A program made the position numbers and the translations under genes. From Calcarisporiella thermophila CBS 279.70 (taxonomy: Eukaryota; Calcarisporiellomycota), in assembly GCF_041956535.1 (NCBI RefSeq), contig NW_027192208.1, forward strand, positions 506,492-570,491: DNA of 64,000 nt, in the 5' to 3' direction. The stretch's first letter is position 1; the number at the start of each line of letters is the position of its first letter. Under the pieces are notes generated by a model, which searched no databases, was not told the DNA's origin, and saw only the letters and a list, made by a program, of their open reading frames with translations. Of this stretch, positions 12,101-23,654 are shown in pieces.

Positions 12101-13861
12101 CTTGACCAGCCTGCTCGGCATCAGCTCAACTTAAAGCTTCTCCGACTTGCGATTGATTGGGTTGGGTTTATTTGCGACGATTGCGTGGCCACTGACCGAA
12201 AAACCTTTCGATGGGCGGTGATTGCACTTGAATATGCCATGGTGATGACACGCGGGTCAAATGTGCTAGAGCTGACAGACGAAGAGTTTGACAAGCTCCA
12301 GATTAAGGTCGCCAACTGTATGACGCTGCTTATATCGCATTTTGACGTTCTGGGATCGCGCACTTCGCAAGCGGAAATTGGGGCGCGTACAGACTTACGT
12401 GCTGAACCCCCGAGCACATCCCAGGCAATACGCGGGTTGCAGGCTGGCGGTCATGAGGAAAATGCTGTGGGCGGAGAGAACTCTATTATGTATATACGAG
12501 ATGAGTGGGTTCGGCAAATCCGAGAGCTCGATGAGCGGCGCACACGCTTCGAACAGGAGCACAAGTGGATTGGTATGATTCTGGACGATGAGCGACCAGA
12601 AGACCGTTCTTTGATGTCGCTAGCCCCTTCGGCTAGCAGCATCAGCTTCAAGTGGCAGCAAGGAAAATTTCTTGGGAGCGGGACCTTTGGCTCTGTGTTT
12701 TTGGCCATTAACGTGGATTCTGGGGCGTTGATGGCCGTTAAAGAGATTCGGTATCAGGATACGCAGCAGCTCAGTGCGTTGCACCGTAGCATCCGCGAGG
12801 AAATGCGTGTGATGCAGATGATGCATCACCCAAACATTGTGCAGTACTATGGAATGGAGTGCCATCGCAACAAAGTGCTAATCTTCATGGAGTATTGCGA
12901 AAATGGATCGCTGGCCAACCTTCTCGAACACGGGCGCATCGACGACGAGGCGTGGATAATACTTTACGCATACCAGATGCTTCTTGGGCTCGCCTATTTG
13001 CATGATAACAACATAGTCCATCGTGACATAAAGCCTGATAGTAAGAATAAAATTTGCATGGTAAAAGCTTGGTGTAAGTTGATTAAGTATATTTTTCTCG
13101 TTATTTTTTTTATCTCAGACGTTTTACTGGATCACTACGGTCGGTTGAAATTTGTGGATTTCGGCGCTGCAAAAATACTTGCCAAGAATCAGAAAACTCT
13201 TGGCCGCACGACGATGAATCCAAACGTGAATAGCCTGACCGGAACACCGATGTATATGTCTCCAGAAGGTTTGTAACCAAAAGATTCCACCAGCCAACTC
13301 AAACAATTCTAAACTTTCTCGATATTTCTAGTGATCACGGGCAGTGACAAGGGTCGCAAGGGCGCAATGGATATCTGGTCGCTGGGCTGCTGTGTTTTGG
13401 AAATGGCGACGGGCCGTCGGCCCTGGTCCAATCTCGACAACGAGTGGGCCATCATGTACCATGTCGTTACTGGTCACCCACCCCTTCCGGACCCGTCGCT
13501 CCTCTCAGAACTCGGGATGGACTTTCTTCAAAAGTGTTTTATTCGCTCGCCGCACGAGCGTCCTACCGCAAGAGAGCTCCTTGAGCACCCGTGGTTCCAG
13601 ACGATCGACATAGAGACTGCTCTAGAGCAACCTTGGACTCTGCAACAACAAACCCCACAGCAGCAGATTCCCAACCCTCTGAGCCCCTCGACGACCCTGG
13701 GCGCAACCAGCCTGGATAGCGTCATGATAAATGGACTCACCCCTCCAGCGTCGACGAGTTCGGAGCGATCCTTCAATTTCCCGGTGAAGCCTTCAGAAGG
13801 AACTCTGCCTCCGACGGCGATGGCCGATCCTCCGTCAACCTCACATAACTTGCATAGCTAA
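9112..13861 (+). CDS. SSK2/WIS4-type MAPKKK with N-terminal BRCT domain, 8 exons
   Basis: Exons 9112-9354, 9428-9570, 9677-10382, 10444-11201, 11269-11421, 11479-13040, 13119-13268, 13332-13861 encode 1414 residues. Residues about 40-130 form a BRCT domain (KTFYVHGATEDKSELEEFI, SLGGIITGSL, IIDEEYLWQA). Next come a basic and acidic linker and the long helical region typical of stress-pathway MAPKKKs. The kinase domain starts near residue 1058: Gly loop GSGTFGSVFLA, Lys in LMAVKEI, HRDIKPDN (completed across intron 6), DFGAAK and GTPMYMSPE. This is the Ste11-like class feeding the HOG/Sty1 MAPK. The tail is Gln/Ser/Pro-rich. Intron 2 (106 nt) links the BRCT exons to the kinase frame; see findings for the doubt about that link. 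The kinase call is firm. Confidence 0.85.
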
Positions 13862-14216
13862 ATCACCATGCTTTTTAATTGACCTGTTTTTCATCCAGTT
13901 TCCGCTTTGTTTTATATGCTCTTTAATATGCTTCTGATGATTCTCCATATTTATATATAAATATATATATATACTTTTCCCATATGTGTATGTAATGGCT
14001 CCTTTGACCTTTTTTCTTCCTTAGCGTATTTTCTTCTCATACTTGTTTGCTGTGTACTATTATATTTTTGAAGAGATCTGGAATGGTTCTCCTTCATGAT
14101 TTTCAAGTTTTATATTTCTAGACTTATCAAGGAGATTAAAAGGAATCGTTTTTGGTGAAAAAGAGAAGAAACATATCTACATCCTTTCCAAATAGATAAC
14201 TATAGGATAGATACTT
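13862..14216. other. Convergent 3' intergenic region
   Basis: T-rich spacer with a TATATA run near 13955-13975, between the convergent MAPKKK and TOM20-SET genes. It is consistent with two 3' UTRs, and I see no gene. Confidence 0.4.
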
Positions 14217-16067
14217 TTACTCGACATCACTCTGACACTTGGGGCAGGAGCACTCGTAACGATAGCGCTCCAAGTCCTTCTTGCGTTCCTCCAGGGATCG
14301 GTCGGCCACCTCTATAAAGCTCACTCGCAATTCGTCGCCCGCTTTAATGGGCTTCGCAGCAATCAAGCTCAAGGTGTGGTCCTCTCGGAAATCGACCTTC
14401 ACGTTAGGAACACAAGAGTGCACCATGTAGCTCGTTGCGCGGTAAAGACCAGAACCAATGATGGGTCTCTCGCGGGGACTGCGGAGTTGGTCACTAGGCT
14501 AAAGCGCGAACACGCACCGCGGAAATGCAAGTCAACCGTCAATTTTCCCTCTTACCAAATCTCTCGATGCCTAAATCTCTCACCTGAACAACTCCCTCAA
14601 CTCCGTATATTCCGTACAGGTTATAGAGCAATTTTCCTTTGAGTAGGAGGTATCTCTCGTCGTTCAAAAACTCCTCCACACCCGGTACTTTGCCGCGCAA
14701 TGCCACCTTCAGAGCCTCCATCTCACGCTCCTCCTCCTTGGTTTTGGGCAGATCGAGGTAACGCAGCCTCTCGATATGATCCCAGGCGGTTTCTTCGGCG
14801 GCGTTTGGATCGGTGACCTTCTGCATCTCATCATGAACCATGGTGGTGAGGAATCGGGCAATCATCGATGGAATTTTGGAGGATTGTTCGAGCTCATGCA
14901 ACGGCGCAGCCTCGGGGCCGCAGATATGGTTGTGATATTTGGCAGCGGCCTTGTCTTTGCAAGAGGTGGAGCAGTAGACAGCCCGATCGCACTTTTCGCA
15001 AGAAATTTTGGACTCATCGGTCACCTTACGCATGCAATAATCGCAAAATTCTTTGCCCTGAAAAAGAAAAACCCATTACGGGGGGTTTGAGATAAAGACA
15101 CATCACGACAAATCACAGGGCAGAAACGAACCAATAGCTCGGGTTCCAACATAGAGAGTAACGGTTCCTCACGATAGATCAGCTCGTTGGCTTCGAAATC
15201 TTTGGTAGCTACAAGGGCACGGCGTATGATTGTCTTACCGTCGGCAGTGTGTCCTTCCGGAATCTCTCCGATCTTCACGTTCCATTCTGCAGGCGGGTAG
15301 GACTCGTAGTATTGCTCTTGCTTACGCTTGATCTACACAAACGAATACGTGAATAGATCATATTAAACTTTAGAAAGCGATCCAGAGCACCCACATCAAG
15401 CTGCATCATCCCCATAACCAATGCAAATACACTCTCCGGAATGGTTTTTTGGTAGATCATTACTAGCTCCATCGGTTGCGGATAGACCTTGAGAGCCTTA
15501 AAGAAGCAGATTGCGGCTTCCTGGTGTTTGCTTTCACCTGATAGAGTTTAATTTTCGAGGTATAAGCTAAGGGCCGCCGTGGATTCTTGATAACCAGCAT
15601 TATCTTACCCTGAACAAAAAGTGCTTCTCCCTTGGAGATGTAATCCATGAAATATTTCTCTTTTGCCTCCACTGAATCGGGGAATTTCTCTTTGTCCACC
15701 TCCTCCAAAGCACTCTTGAGCGAATCGAGGAGTTCCTTCTTGCTCGCCTCTTCCTTCTCCTGTTTGACCTTTTGTGCCCTCTTTTTCTCTTTCTCTACAT
15801 AGAATTAAAAATAAAGAATATTCATAGATTAGCAAAAGTGGGCTGCATGGTACCGAAATGGGTTGATCCATCGAGTTTTAGTATCGTGTTTCATGATTGA
15901 AGGATGTAGCCTATGTCTGAGCTGTCAATCGTAAGCGGAAACTTACTCAATTTTCTTCTGAACTGCGGATCATTTCTTCGCTTGTGATCAAAGTAAATTG
16001 CATATCCAACTCCAGCAGCCGCCAATGCGCTCAAAACACACAGCGTAATCACTGTCGATTGCTTCAT
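14217..16067 (-). CDS. TOM20 import receptor fused to SET/MYND domain, 6 exons
   Basis: Exons 16067-15947, 15794-15609, 15537-15395, 15332-15132, 15057-14584, 14498-14217 give 468 residues. Residues 1-25 are a membrane anchor (ITLCVLSALAAAGVGYAIYF) followed by the TOM20 signature FDHKRRNDPQFRRKL and a Lys/Glu helix. The TOM20 TPR follows: EALFVQG, EAAICFFKALKVYPQP, MELVMIYQKTIPE. From about residue 155 the protein switches to an SMYD-like methyltransferase: a SET-N segment, a MYND zinc finger (CDYCMRK...CEKCDRAVYCS...H..C), SET-I helices, SYMVHSCVPNV (the NHSC-type motif, here VHSC), KAGDEL and a post-SET cluster YECSCPKC. All five introns keep phase, so the two modules lie in one frame. It would put a lysine methyltransferase on the outer mitochondrial membrane. 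Confidence 0.85.
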
Positions 16068-17277
16068 TCTGATCTTCTCTTTTTGTATCTTTAAAAGATA
16101 AAGAAAAATAGAGAAGACGGAAGTAAATTCAAAGGTAAGAGAACGCGAGATATAGGCGCAGGGACCCGTATTTTGTAAAATTCGGAGAAAGATTTTTTAA
16201 CCGAAAACAAAACTTCGTGGTAATAAAATATTTTTTCTCAATAAAGAGTGAGAAAATCACACATTTCAATGAATTTTCTCCAACATCGATGGAAAAGAGG
16301 GCCAAGCACAATTTCTCATACAGCCTGCCACCTCAGCTCGAGATGATTAAATAGAGATATAGATAGAAATAGATAGGTGTACCCCTATACCATAGTTGAG
16401 GGAACATCATACAAGCTGGTGTTTCAGCAGACATTTATGTACCATTAAAACATCGCACTGGACAGTTTAATTTTTAAAGAATCTTCCCAATCATGTGAAG
16501 AGATACCTCCATTAACATTGAATAAGGTGCCTCCTGTCTGAATTGGGTTAATATGCCATTCATAAAACACAAAAGCAAGCATTAAGGTGTCTATATCTTC
16601 TTTATTAGCTATCCAAAAATTAGCATGCAAATAAAAAAAAAATACGCCGGCTGCTAAAATAAAAAGGAGAACAGTAGATATTAGGAAAAGCAGCAACCGT
16701 ATAAATAAATAGTCTCGAGCATTTATTTATTTTCGAGTGGCTTTCAAAGAAATACTCGGAGCCAAGAAATAGGGAAAATGATTTGATTGGATGTTGATAT
16801 CTAGTATGTGTGGTAATAAATTTTTGCGCTTTTAAATTGGAGGTTGCCCGTGGATATGTACAAGACCTCGTGAAAATACGGGGCAAAGTAGACTTCGATG
16901 CAATATAGTTTTAAAGCACTATGGATGAGTTTATGTAAACTCCCGTTCTCTCATCTCGTTAAGAGTTCCTTTTTCCGAATTTCACCTTGTCGGATAAGGA
17001 TTTTCCGAGTCCAACTACCAAATACTTCAATGGATATCATAGAGGTTACCTATGTTTCCATGGGGCATGTAGAGCGCTGTGAAACATGGTTAGACGATAC
17101 TTGTATCGCGTTCGAGTAAACAACACGCAATGCTAATTACTCGAAACACAAGCTTCATGCTTTCTAGAGTGTACGAGCTCCTTCAACCGATCATCTTAAT
17201 AAATTTTATATAATGAAGTGAATATAAAAGTGGGAATACAAAATCTTACAGCTAAAAAAAAAATCGAGGCTAGATAG
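16068..17277. other. Intergenic region, no supported gene
   Basis: AT-rich, 1.2 kb, between the TOM20-SET promoter and the SPC25 3' end. Short ORFs near 16.4-17.1 kb on both strands have random, Phe/Ile-rich translations and no splice partners; I see no convincing gene here. Confidence 0.4.
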
Positions 17278-18386
17278 TTATTGACTACTCCTTGCGCTGT
17301 CTTTGAATGCTTTCCGAATGCGTTTAAGAAATCCGAAAAAATCGCGTGTTTCGTTTAGCCACGCTACTAACTCGTTTATATTTTCAATTTGAGGATTGCA
17401 TTTCGGAACTAGAGGTAGAGAGAGAGCAAGAGAAAAAGATGGAGCATTAACATCAAGATGAATCATAAGCCAAAGTGAAAAATCAAGGATCTTTACCCTT
17501 GTACACTCGCTCGCTAACATCCACGGTGAATGAGTACTCTTTATCCCAATTTTTCTCGTTGATATGCGTGAACACAAATTTGAGCCAATTACCTATGGAT
17601 AGCCGAGGGTAAGCAAAAGTAAAGTAAAAATTACATGCAGCAAGATACTACTCTTCACGCTATGGATCTTCATCGCCAACTTCTCTTCGTAGCATCTAAG
17701 CTCCGGTTCGTTCCTTGATTTTTTTGCTTCGAGGGCCTTGATCCTTGCAATCCTCGCTAGAATATAAGACGATAAATGGAATGTTCTTGACCATAGAGAC
17801 GTTTAAGATAATACCATCTTTTTTTCGCTTCAATTCGACGCGGATTTGATCTAATTGTGCTTGGAGGATGGCCTTGCGATCCTCTATAGACTCTTTCTGC
17901 TTGCTGAGTTCGTATATCTTGTTCTGCGCATCATCCAGCTCTCGCTGTTCCCTTTCCATCGCTAATTGTAGCATGATGTTAGAATGACATAATTAAAACT
18001 TCGTGTTACGTAGACCTCTACATACTCTCTGTAAGTGCGGCTTCTTGTTTCTTATAATGCTCCAGCTGCTCCTTCAAGCTAGCAAAGCGCTCTTTGTGGT
18101 CGTTCGCAAAGAGAGTGGGCCCAGAATTAATCGCTGAATAGTAACAGCAGCTACAATATATGCTTAGCTCACCTCTGCTTTCAGCTATACTCTGCATCCA
18201 TTTTTCCTGCTTGTCTAGGATCTGATTTTTTTCATTCTCCACGTACATGTCGAATTTCTTCAGGAATAATGAGGTTTTCTTGCGTAGTTCATCATACCGA
18301 ATATTTGCAGATGGGAGAGTTAGACTGAGGGGAGTGGACAATGGAACGTTGCTGGGTTCGGTTTTCATCGCCGCTGAGACTGACAT
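17278..18386 (-). CDS. SPC25: Kinetochore protein Spc25, 6 exons
   Basis: NDC80-complex subunit that links microtubule-binding Ndc80 to the inner kinetochore. Exons 18386-18173, 18133-18026, 17961-17815, 17756-17652, 17592-17497, 17408-17278 give 266 residues, or 279 if the 39-nt intron 18134-18172 is retained. A long central coiled coil (EREQRELDDAQNKIYELSK, LQAQLDQIRVELKRKK) is followed by the globular RWD domain with NWLKFVFTHINEKNWDKEYS, FTVDVSERVYKV and the very conserved end LNETRDFFGFLKRIRKAF. A Met 60 nt upstream (18446) is in frame, but the 18386 Met is preferred because an ACGCGT motif lies between them. Confidence 0.9.
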
Positions 18387-19049
18387 GGTAGGGTAATGTA
18401 TTAAAGCTATTTTGAGAAAATTGGACGCGTTTGTCGCGTCTCTCATTCAAATGGTGGATTCAACTGACGTCAAAGGAAACACGCAGTCACAAGAATTTTA
18501 TAGGAGAAGGCTAACTCATCTGGCCAAATATGGGAGTAGAATCTGCTTCGTTCGAAGAAGCACTCTACAGCATACCACAGCCTCAAGTGCTGTCAACTGC
18601 TGCAAGAGGTATATTTAAGCATTTTGTAAATTTGTTAGAGAAGCCGTGTTCACCCAGTATCTTGATCAGGTATTAAGGAACTTGAGCTCGGGATATTGTT
18701 AGCACTTCTGGGGGTATTTGGACAATGGGATACTTTGATCCAAAATGCATCCCATATATACGTTGATGGTCGGTTGGTAATCGCCTCATGGTTCGTGGCC
18801 CAGTTTGCAGCACTCATGCAAATAGCGGTGGATTTCCTCGACACTCTCCCAGGGAGATTCAGGGGAACGCAAGAGAGTTACACAATTTTCGCGTTTTCGC
18901 GTTTTCGCGTTTTTTTATTTCTCGATTGGTACCACATTAGGTTGATTTTCACTTTGCTTACAGCTCGACCTATTCCTGCCAACGTTAATTTGAGCTCGGA
19001 ATACATTCTTTACTTTTTCCCGGATTGTTTCCATCGTTTATCCACGTCA
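18387..19049. promoter_or_regulatory. SPC25-ECO1 bidirectional promoter with MCB and SCB motifs
   Basis: 663 bp between divergent starts. A perfect MCB hexamer ACGCGT lies at 18425-18430, 39 bp from the SPC25 Met. Three tandem copies of TTTCGCG (the SCB consensus CRCGAAA read on the other strand) lie at 18887-18893, 18895-18901 and 18903-18909, with an exact 8-bp period, about 140 bp from the ECO1 Met. In yeasts these motifs bind SBF/MBF (Swi4/Mbp1-Swi6) and drive G1/S transcription. Binding here is inference. Confidence 0.6.
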
Positions 19050-20223
19050 ATGCCGATCACTAGCAAGACGGGGCAGCCGTTAGCCGCGGATGAGGGTGCA
19101 CCAAAGACACCAACGTAGGTCATGTGTCCATTTCTTAGTTTCGTACTAAATTGACCCGCGTCATTACTATCTGCAGGAGACCGGTGGTGAGAATGACTTA
19201 TTCGAGTCGCCGTAAGAGAATAGAGAGTCCCCCAGATGAGTAAGTGTTTGAAACTCCAGGACACAAGCTATCTTGAGTGGTCTTATCTTTTCTTAAAGTG
19301 CCTTCATTTCCACAGAGTACCCTAAGCGCCGGAGGCACATTCGAACTTTCGACCTATCTACCCTGCTTTCCCGTAAAAATTCGTCCAACAACCCTAACAA
19401 AACCCCAACCCGAGCCGGTAGTCAAAAAGGCCCATCCTCTCTTGATGCAAAGCCTGTCAAGCGCCAGCTCCAACAGCTTTATCTGGATTTTGGCCAAAAA
19501 AACGTTGGGCCGATTACGTGCAAAGAATGCGGCATGTCCTATTCGCACGGCACCGAAGATGACAAGCTACATCAACGCTTCCACCGGAGCACCACGAGCC
19601 GTCTTGAATACCCGGGCTACCGGTCAGAGCGGGTGGTGTCGTGGTGTGGCGATACGGGGGCAAGGATCGTTCTAGTTGGTGAGGGCGGCAAGGGCGAGCA
19701 ACAAAAGGCACAGGAGATCCTGGAGATATTACTCAAGGAGACGGAGGGAGTGTCGTATAGGGAAGAGCAGCTGAAAACTTGCAAAACCTATCTTTACATT
19801 CAAGGGAAATGGGTCGTTGGCTGTGTGGTGGCTGAATCACTCGACTCGAGTCGTCCTGTGACCCTCGCGTCAGAGCACTCTCCGCGGTCGCTTCGAATGG
19901 ACACCCCCCCCCTGACCTCGCCTGATATTGTCGGGGATTCGGTGTATGAAAACGTAGACAAAGAAAGGGGCGAGAGCGCGGAGGATTTTTTCACCGCTCC
20001 CAGCCCTGTTCGGCCTGCATGTGGCATATCCTTCGTGTGGGTTCGAGCCGATATGCGCCGACACAAGATTGCAACAAGGATGTTGGATACGGTGAGAAGA
20101 AATTTCGTGTATGGATTTCCTCTCTTGCCCTCGCAGCTCGCCTTTCGTCACTTGACAGAAAGCCTAAGGCCGTTCGCAGCGCGATACGTGGGCACCGACC
20201 ACTTCCTCGTATATAATGAGTAG
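19050..20223 (+). CDS. ECO1: Cohesin acetyltransferase Eco1, 3 exons
   Basis: Acetylates Smc3 in S phase to lock cohesin onto sister chromatids. Exons 19050-19114, 19177-19239, 19299-20223 give 350 residues. The order is fungal Eco1: a basic N-terminus with a stretch shaped like a PCNA-interacting segment (KRQLQQLYLDFGQ), a C2H2 finger (CKECGMSY..H..H), the acetyltransferase fold with GISFVWVRADMRRHKIATRM (acetyl-CoA loop), and the C-terminal AFRHLTESLRPFA...YVGTDHFLVY. About 60 residues between the finger and the acetyl-CoA loop are unusually Ser/Pro-rich. Intron 2 could instead run 19212-19315, which also keeps frame. Confidence 0.9.
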
Positions 20224-20499
20224 GTTTGGACCCCGAGCGAGTATCTACCCACGGGGACCTCTCTACCTCCTCCTATACCTATTGATATCCATTCTACGTA
20301 TTCATTTACCAATCGGGTCGTTCTGAACCATTTCATGTATCATGTAATTAGCATTTCCAAAGTGCTTTTCAAGGAAATCATAAACCATGGAATTATTCAA
20401 TCGCAGCTATTTTCATTTTACAAATTAGAGAAAATTTAAGAATCAAGCTCTCTGATATAACGCTGAATCGAAAGCGCGTCCATCTCGTGAATTCATACC

Positions 20500-22731
20500 A
20501 TGCAAAAATGCTCTCGGTGTTCTCGTTGTCCGCCCTGCTTCTGCACTCTATTTCAGAATCTAAATGGTTCGCACCTCCCCGCCCTTCGGTCCATGTTTTC
20601 CTCACTTCACCCGGCCTCAAAACGTAACAGCTCCAGTATACTTCCACTATGGTGTGAGCTCGAGGATCTGGATTGGCCTGTAGAGATCAACGCAACTATG
20701 ATGGAACAGGACTGGGATAGGGAGTGCCTGTGGCGGTTATCGGGATGGTATCTTGGAATGGGGCTAGCCCGTTTGGAAAAATGGGGAGAAGCAGCCGAGA
20801 TATTCGAAGAAATACTGACAGGGTCTCTCGGTAAATTAGGCATAATAGATGGAGTTCCTTCTACCTCTAATTTACATCTAACACTGACAGTGAATGATGA
20901 GGGTATAGACGAGATGAGTTTGCGGGGCAACATTATTATCTGCCAATATATGGTATTAAGAGATCATTCTTGTAGAACTTGGAATTTATTATTTTAACCA
21001 CTCGAGGAATGAATAGCAGGCAAAGGACAAGTCAGCCCTGAACAAGCTGGCCAAGTTGCTTGATCAGTTAATGTGTACGCGCATTTCTTACTATTACCAC
21101 TCCTAGGCTAACTAATCCACCATTGATCCTATCCAGTCATGCCCAGCACCCGAGGTCAAATGGAACTTCGACTTGTGACGCTTCATAATCTTCTTTTTGC
21201 CTACATGCGAGAGTCAGAGGACGAGGTATCTCTTGGCACTCGACTTCCTGAATATCTTCGACGAATCGTTCGATCCGACGCATCCCCTACTCCCGAGGCA
21301 CTGATTCGGTCGCTTCATTGCCTTGCTCTAAGTATGGGAGGAGGAAAAGAGGGGAGCCTGGTGAGCTATATGACCGAAATAGCAGGTGCCTACGGTGTGT
21401 TGGCGCTCCTCCACGAGAAAACTCTGCTAGCGCGTACCTGCCTAGATGTTTTGACTAGCCATTCACGGATATTAAGCGGAAACGCGACTTTGATAGCCTG
21501 GACTCTCTGCACTGTCTATGGCGTAACCCCCCTTGAATTACCACCCCTATCCCCTGCTGATGATGAGCAGCCTCCTTATGCATTGTATGTACACGCCCAT
21601 TCCCTATCTCATCATCAGCCATTAGAAGCCCTCAGGGCCTTTGCACGTGCTGCCAAGCAGCCATCCGCCTCCCCACTTCTTCGTGCCCACAGCTACAATA
21701 TGATGGGAATATGTCTTCATCGCCTCGATAAGCCTAATGCTGCCTTTGTGCGGTGGAAACAAGCCCTTGGTTGCCTGGAGGGCAAAGATGCATATGAGAC
21801 GATCTGGAACATTGCTAGCGCACTTCGAGGCAGGGAGGAGGAGAGGGAAATCTTGAGAGTGTTGGCGGATGAAATATTGCCGGAGGTAGAGGATAAGCGC
21901 TATCTGACAAAAGCATTAATACGATTAACAGAGCTATTGCAGCAAACTGCATCTGCCGACGTTGACCATTATCTCTCCCTCCTTCTCCAGCTTCCGGGAT
22001 TACCCCCCACTCTTCGCCGTCAGGCCACTCGCGATAGGATCTGGTACCTTCTCGCCTCCAATCAGGCCGAAGAAGCAGCCAAGGAATGCAGGCGAGTATT
22101 GGCCGTGGACACTAACGATATTGTGTGTGCGATCTATTTGGCAGATGCCTTGTGGCGCATGGCAGTGACAGAGGAAAGGGGGGAAATAGAGGAAGGGATA
22201 CGTGTCTTAAGGCGAGCGGAGTTGATTCTGGAAGGGGTGTTGAGATGGAAGCGGGAACTTGTTAACAGGAGAGATGGAGAGATGAAGATGGAGGTGGATA
22301 TGACGCCAGGAAACGAGGAAGAGGAAGAGAAGCCGGTCGAAGAGCAGGAAGAACGACCAGTAGTCTCTCGGGAAACTATACAGAAAATCCACGATTCAGG
22401 CCTGTCGGCGCGACTCTTTCAAGATCTAGCCACGCCTACCGCCCTAAAGGTAAGTCATTTTCAAATGGATGGAAGAGATAGTTTGACCCATGTTCTTGGT
22501 TATACACTCTAGTCGAGAGTGCATAATAATCTGGCGGTTTTGTACTATGCCGGCGGGCGGACCGAGGAGGCAGTGGCCGAAATGCGAAAAGCACTTGTAC
22601 TGGATCCGGGTATTCATTGGTTTCGAAATTGCAGAATAGCTAGAGTCGAGCCTAACTTCGCATACCACCTTTGTTTGCTATTAGAAAATGAACAAGTTGC
22701 CGCTAACCTAGAGGAGATGTTACGGAGATAA
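20500..22731 (+). CDS. TPR-repeat protein, function unassigned
   Basis: Exons 20500-20952, 21020-21074, 21137-22449, 22513-22731 give up to 679 residues. Helical TPR-like repeats are visible throughout: LSGWYLGMGLARLEKWGEA, SYNMMGICLHRLDKPNAA, ATRDRIWYLLASNQAEEA, and HNNLAVLYYAGGRTEEAVA near the end. An acidic Glu-rich insert sits at 22310-22360. Overall it resembles large TPR scaffolds such as TRAPPC12 or FANCG, but I see no diagnostic motif and do not assign it. The first exon is doubtful: residues 1-19 are Cys-rich and could be an intron tail ending in TTTCAG at 20556, with a further exon upstream. A 30-nt in-frame GT...AG stretch near 22611-22640 is noted in findings. Confidence 0.65.
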
Positions 22732-23191
22732 TTGGACCCTGAGTGGCCGAAGACAAGAAGACAACCAAGGTCACGAATTTTGATAGAGCATGCGGTCTAC
22801 CGGAATAGCATCCACGATGAGATGGAGGATTTGGCCATGTATCTTACATGCTCCAAAATCTTTCAAAATCTCTGTACAGATTCATATTCCGAGCTTAGGT
22901 AGTCCCTCACCCCCTCGCACTTTGATATGAAGTCCAAGTTTACCGAGAATAAATTGAATCAAGAGTCCTCCCCTTATGCTGGCTACCATGCCAAAATATG
23001 ACAGGAGACGAGGATTTCGATTTGGGATTCGGAGTGAAAAATAGGGAAGAAGGGCGGAACGAGGTATTTTAGAGTTTCAGATGGAAAAACGGCACTCTGC
23101 CTTTGCCACCGATTTTTTTTTTTTTTCCTATCCTCTCAGCCTCCACAAGGGTTTCTCCTCCACGAGATCAAGAACATCGAATGAATTAACG
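22732..23191. other. Intergenic region
   Basis: Spacer between the TPR gene and the small acidic-protein gene. It has a pyrimidine run at 23110-23130 ahead of the downstream start; I see no gene. Confidence 0.4.
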
Positions 23192-23523
23192 ATGGCCAAT
23201 CCAAAGGTTCAAACCTCCATCACTTCTTCACCGGCCGCCCCCTCTAAAGTCGAAGAGTCAGGCCCTCCCGACATCGACGACAAGCTGTGGCGTACCGAAA
23301 TGCTTCTCGATTCTGAATCAAAGAACTGGTAACATTTCTCGATCTCCATCGGGATTGGCAATGTCTATAAGCTTTATGTTTTGGTAGGTCGTGGGCCGAG
23401 CTTGGCGCTGGCCACAACATTCCGCGCCCGGATTCAGCCTCGCTTCCGAAGCTGGATGAGCAGGACACAACGCCGGTAGTGCACCGAGAAAATGAAGGAG
23501 AGGGAGGATTGGAGGAGGGATGA
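23192..23523 (+). CDS. Small acidic hypothetical protein, 2 exons
   Basis: Exons 23192-23328 and 23388-23523 give a 90-residue acidic protein. The 59-nt intron is GT-AG and phase 2, and the frame continues cleanly (ESKNW|SWAELGAGHNIPRP). The N-terminus is Ser/Ala/Pro-rich, the middle has DIDDKLWRTEMLLDSES, and the end is Glu/Gly-rich. No membrane segment or known domain is recognised. It is likely an intrinsically disordered regulator; the function is unknown. A longer in-frame ORF from 23081 starts in a T-rich promoter-like region and is not preferred. Confidence 0.6.
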
Positions 23524-23654
23524 AACACACTGCATTTCCAAATGTATAGTACTGTGAAAAATGGACTTTGTCTTTCCCAGTAGGGGGTGCAATGAATGTG
23601 ATGTAAGCGTTTCCCATTATTATTTCGGTATCCAATGACAATAAAAAGCTATTA

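Noticed and set aside
16445-16886. Two overlapping hydrophobic minus-strand ORFs
   Set aside because: AT-rich random text, no splice partners, no conserved motif.
18412-19049. Plus-strand ORFs upstream of ECO1 (18412-18618, 18696-19118)
   Set aside because: Lie in the divergent promoter; the second only becomes coding from the ECO1 Met at 19050.
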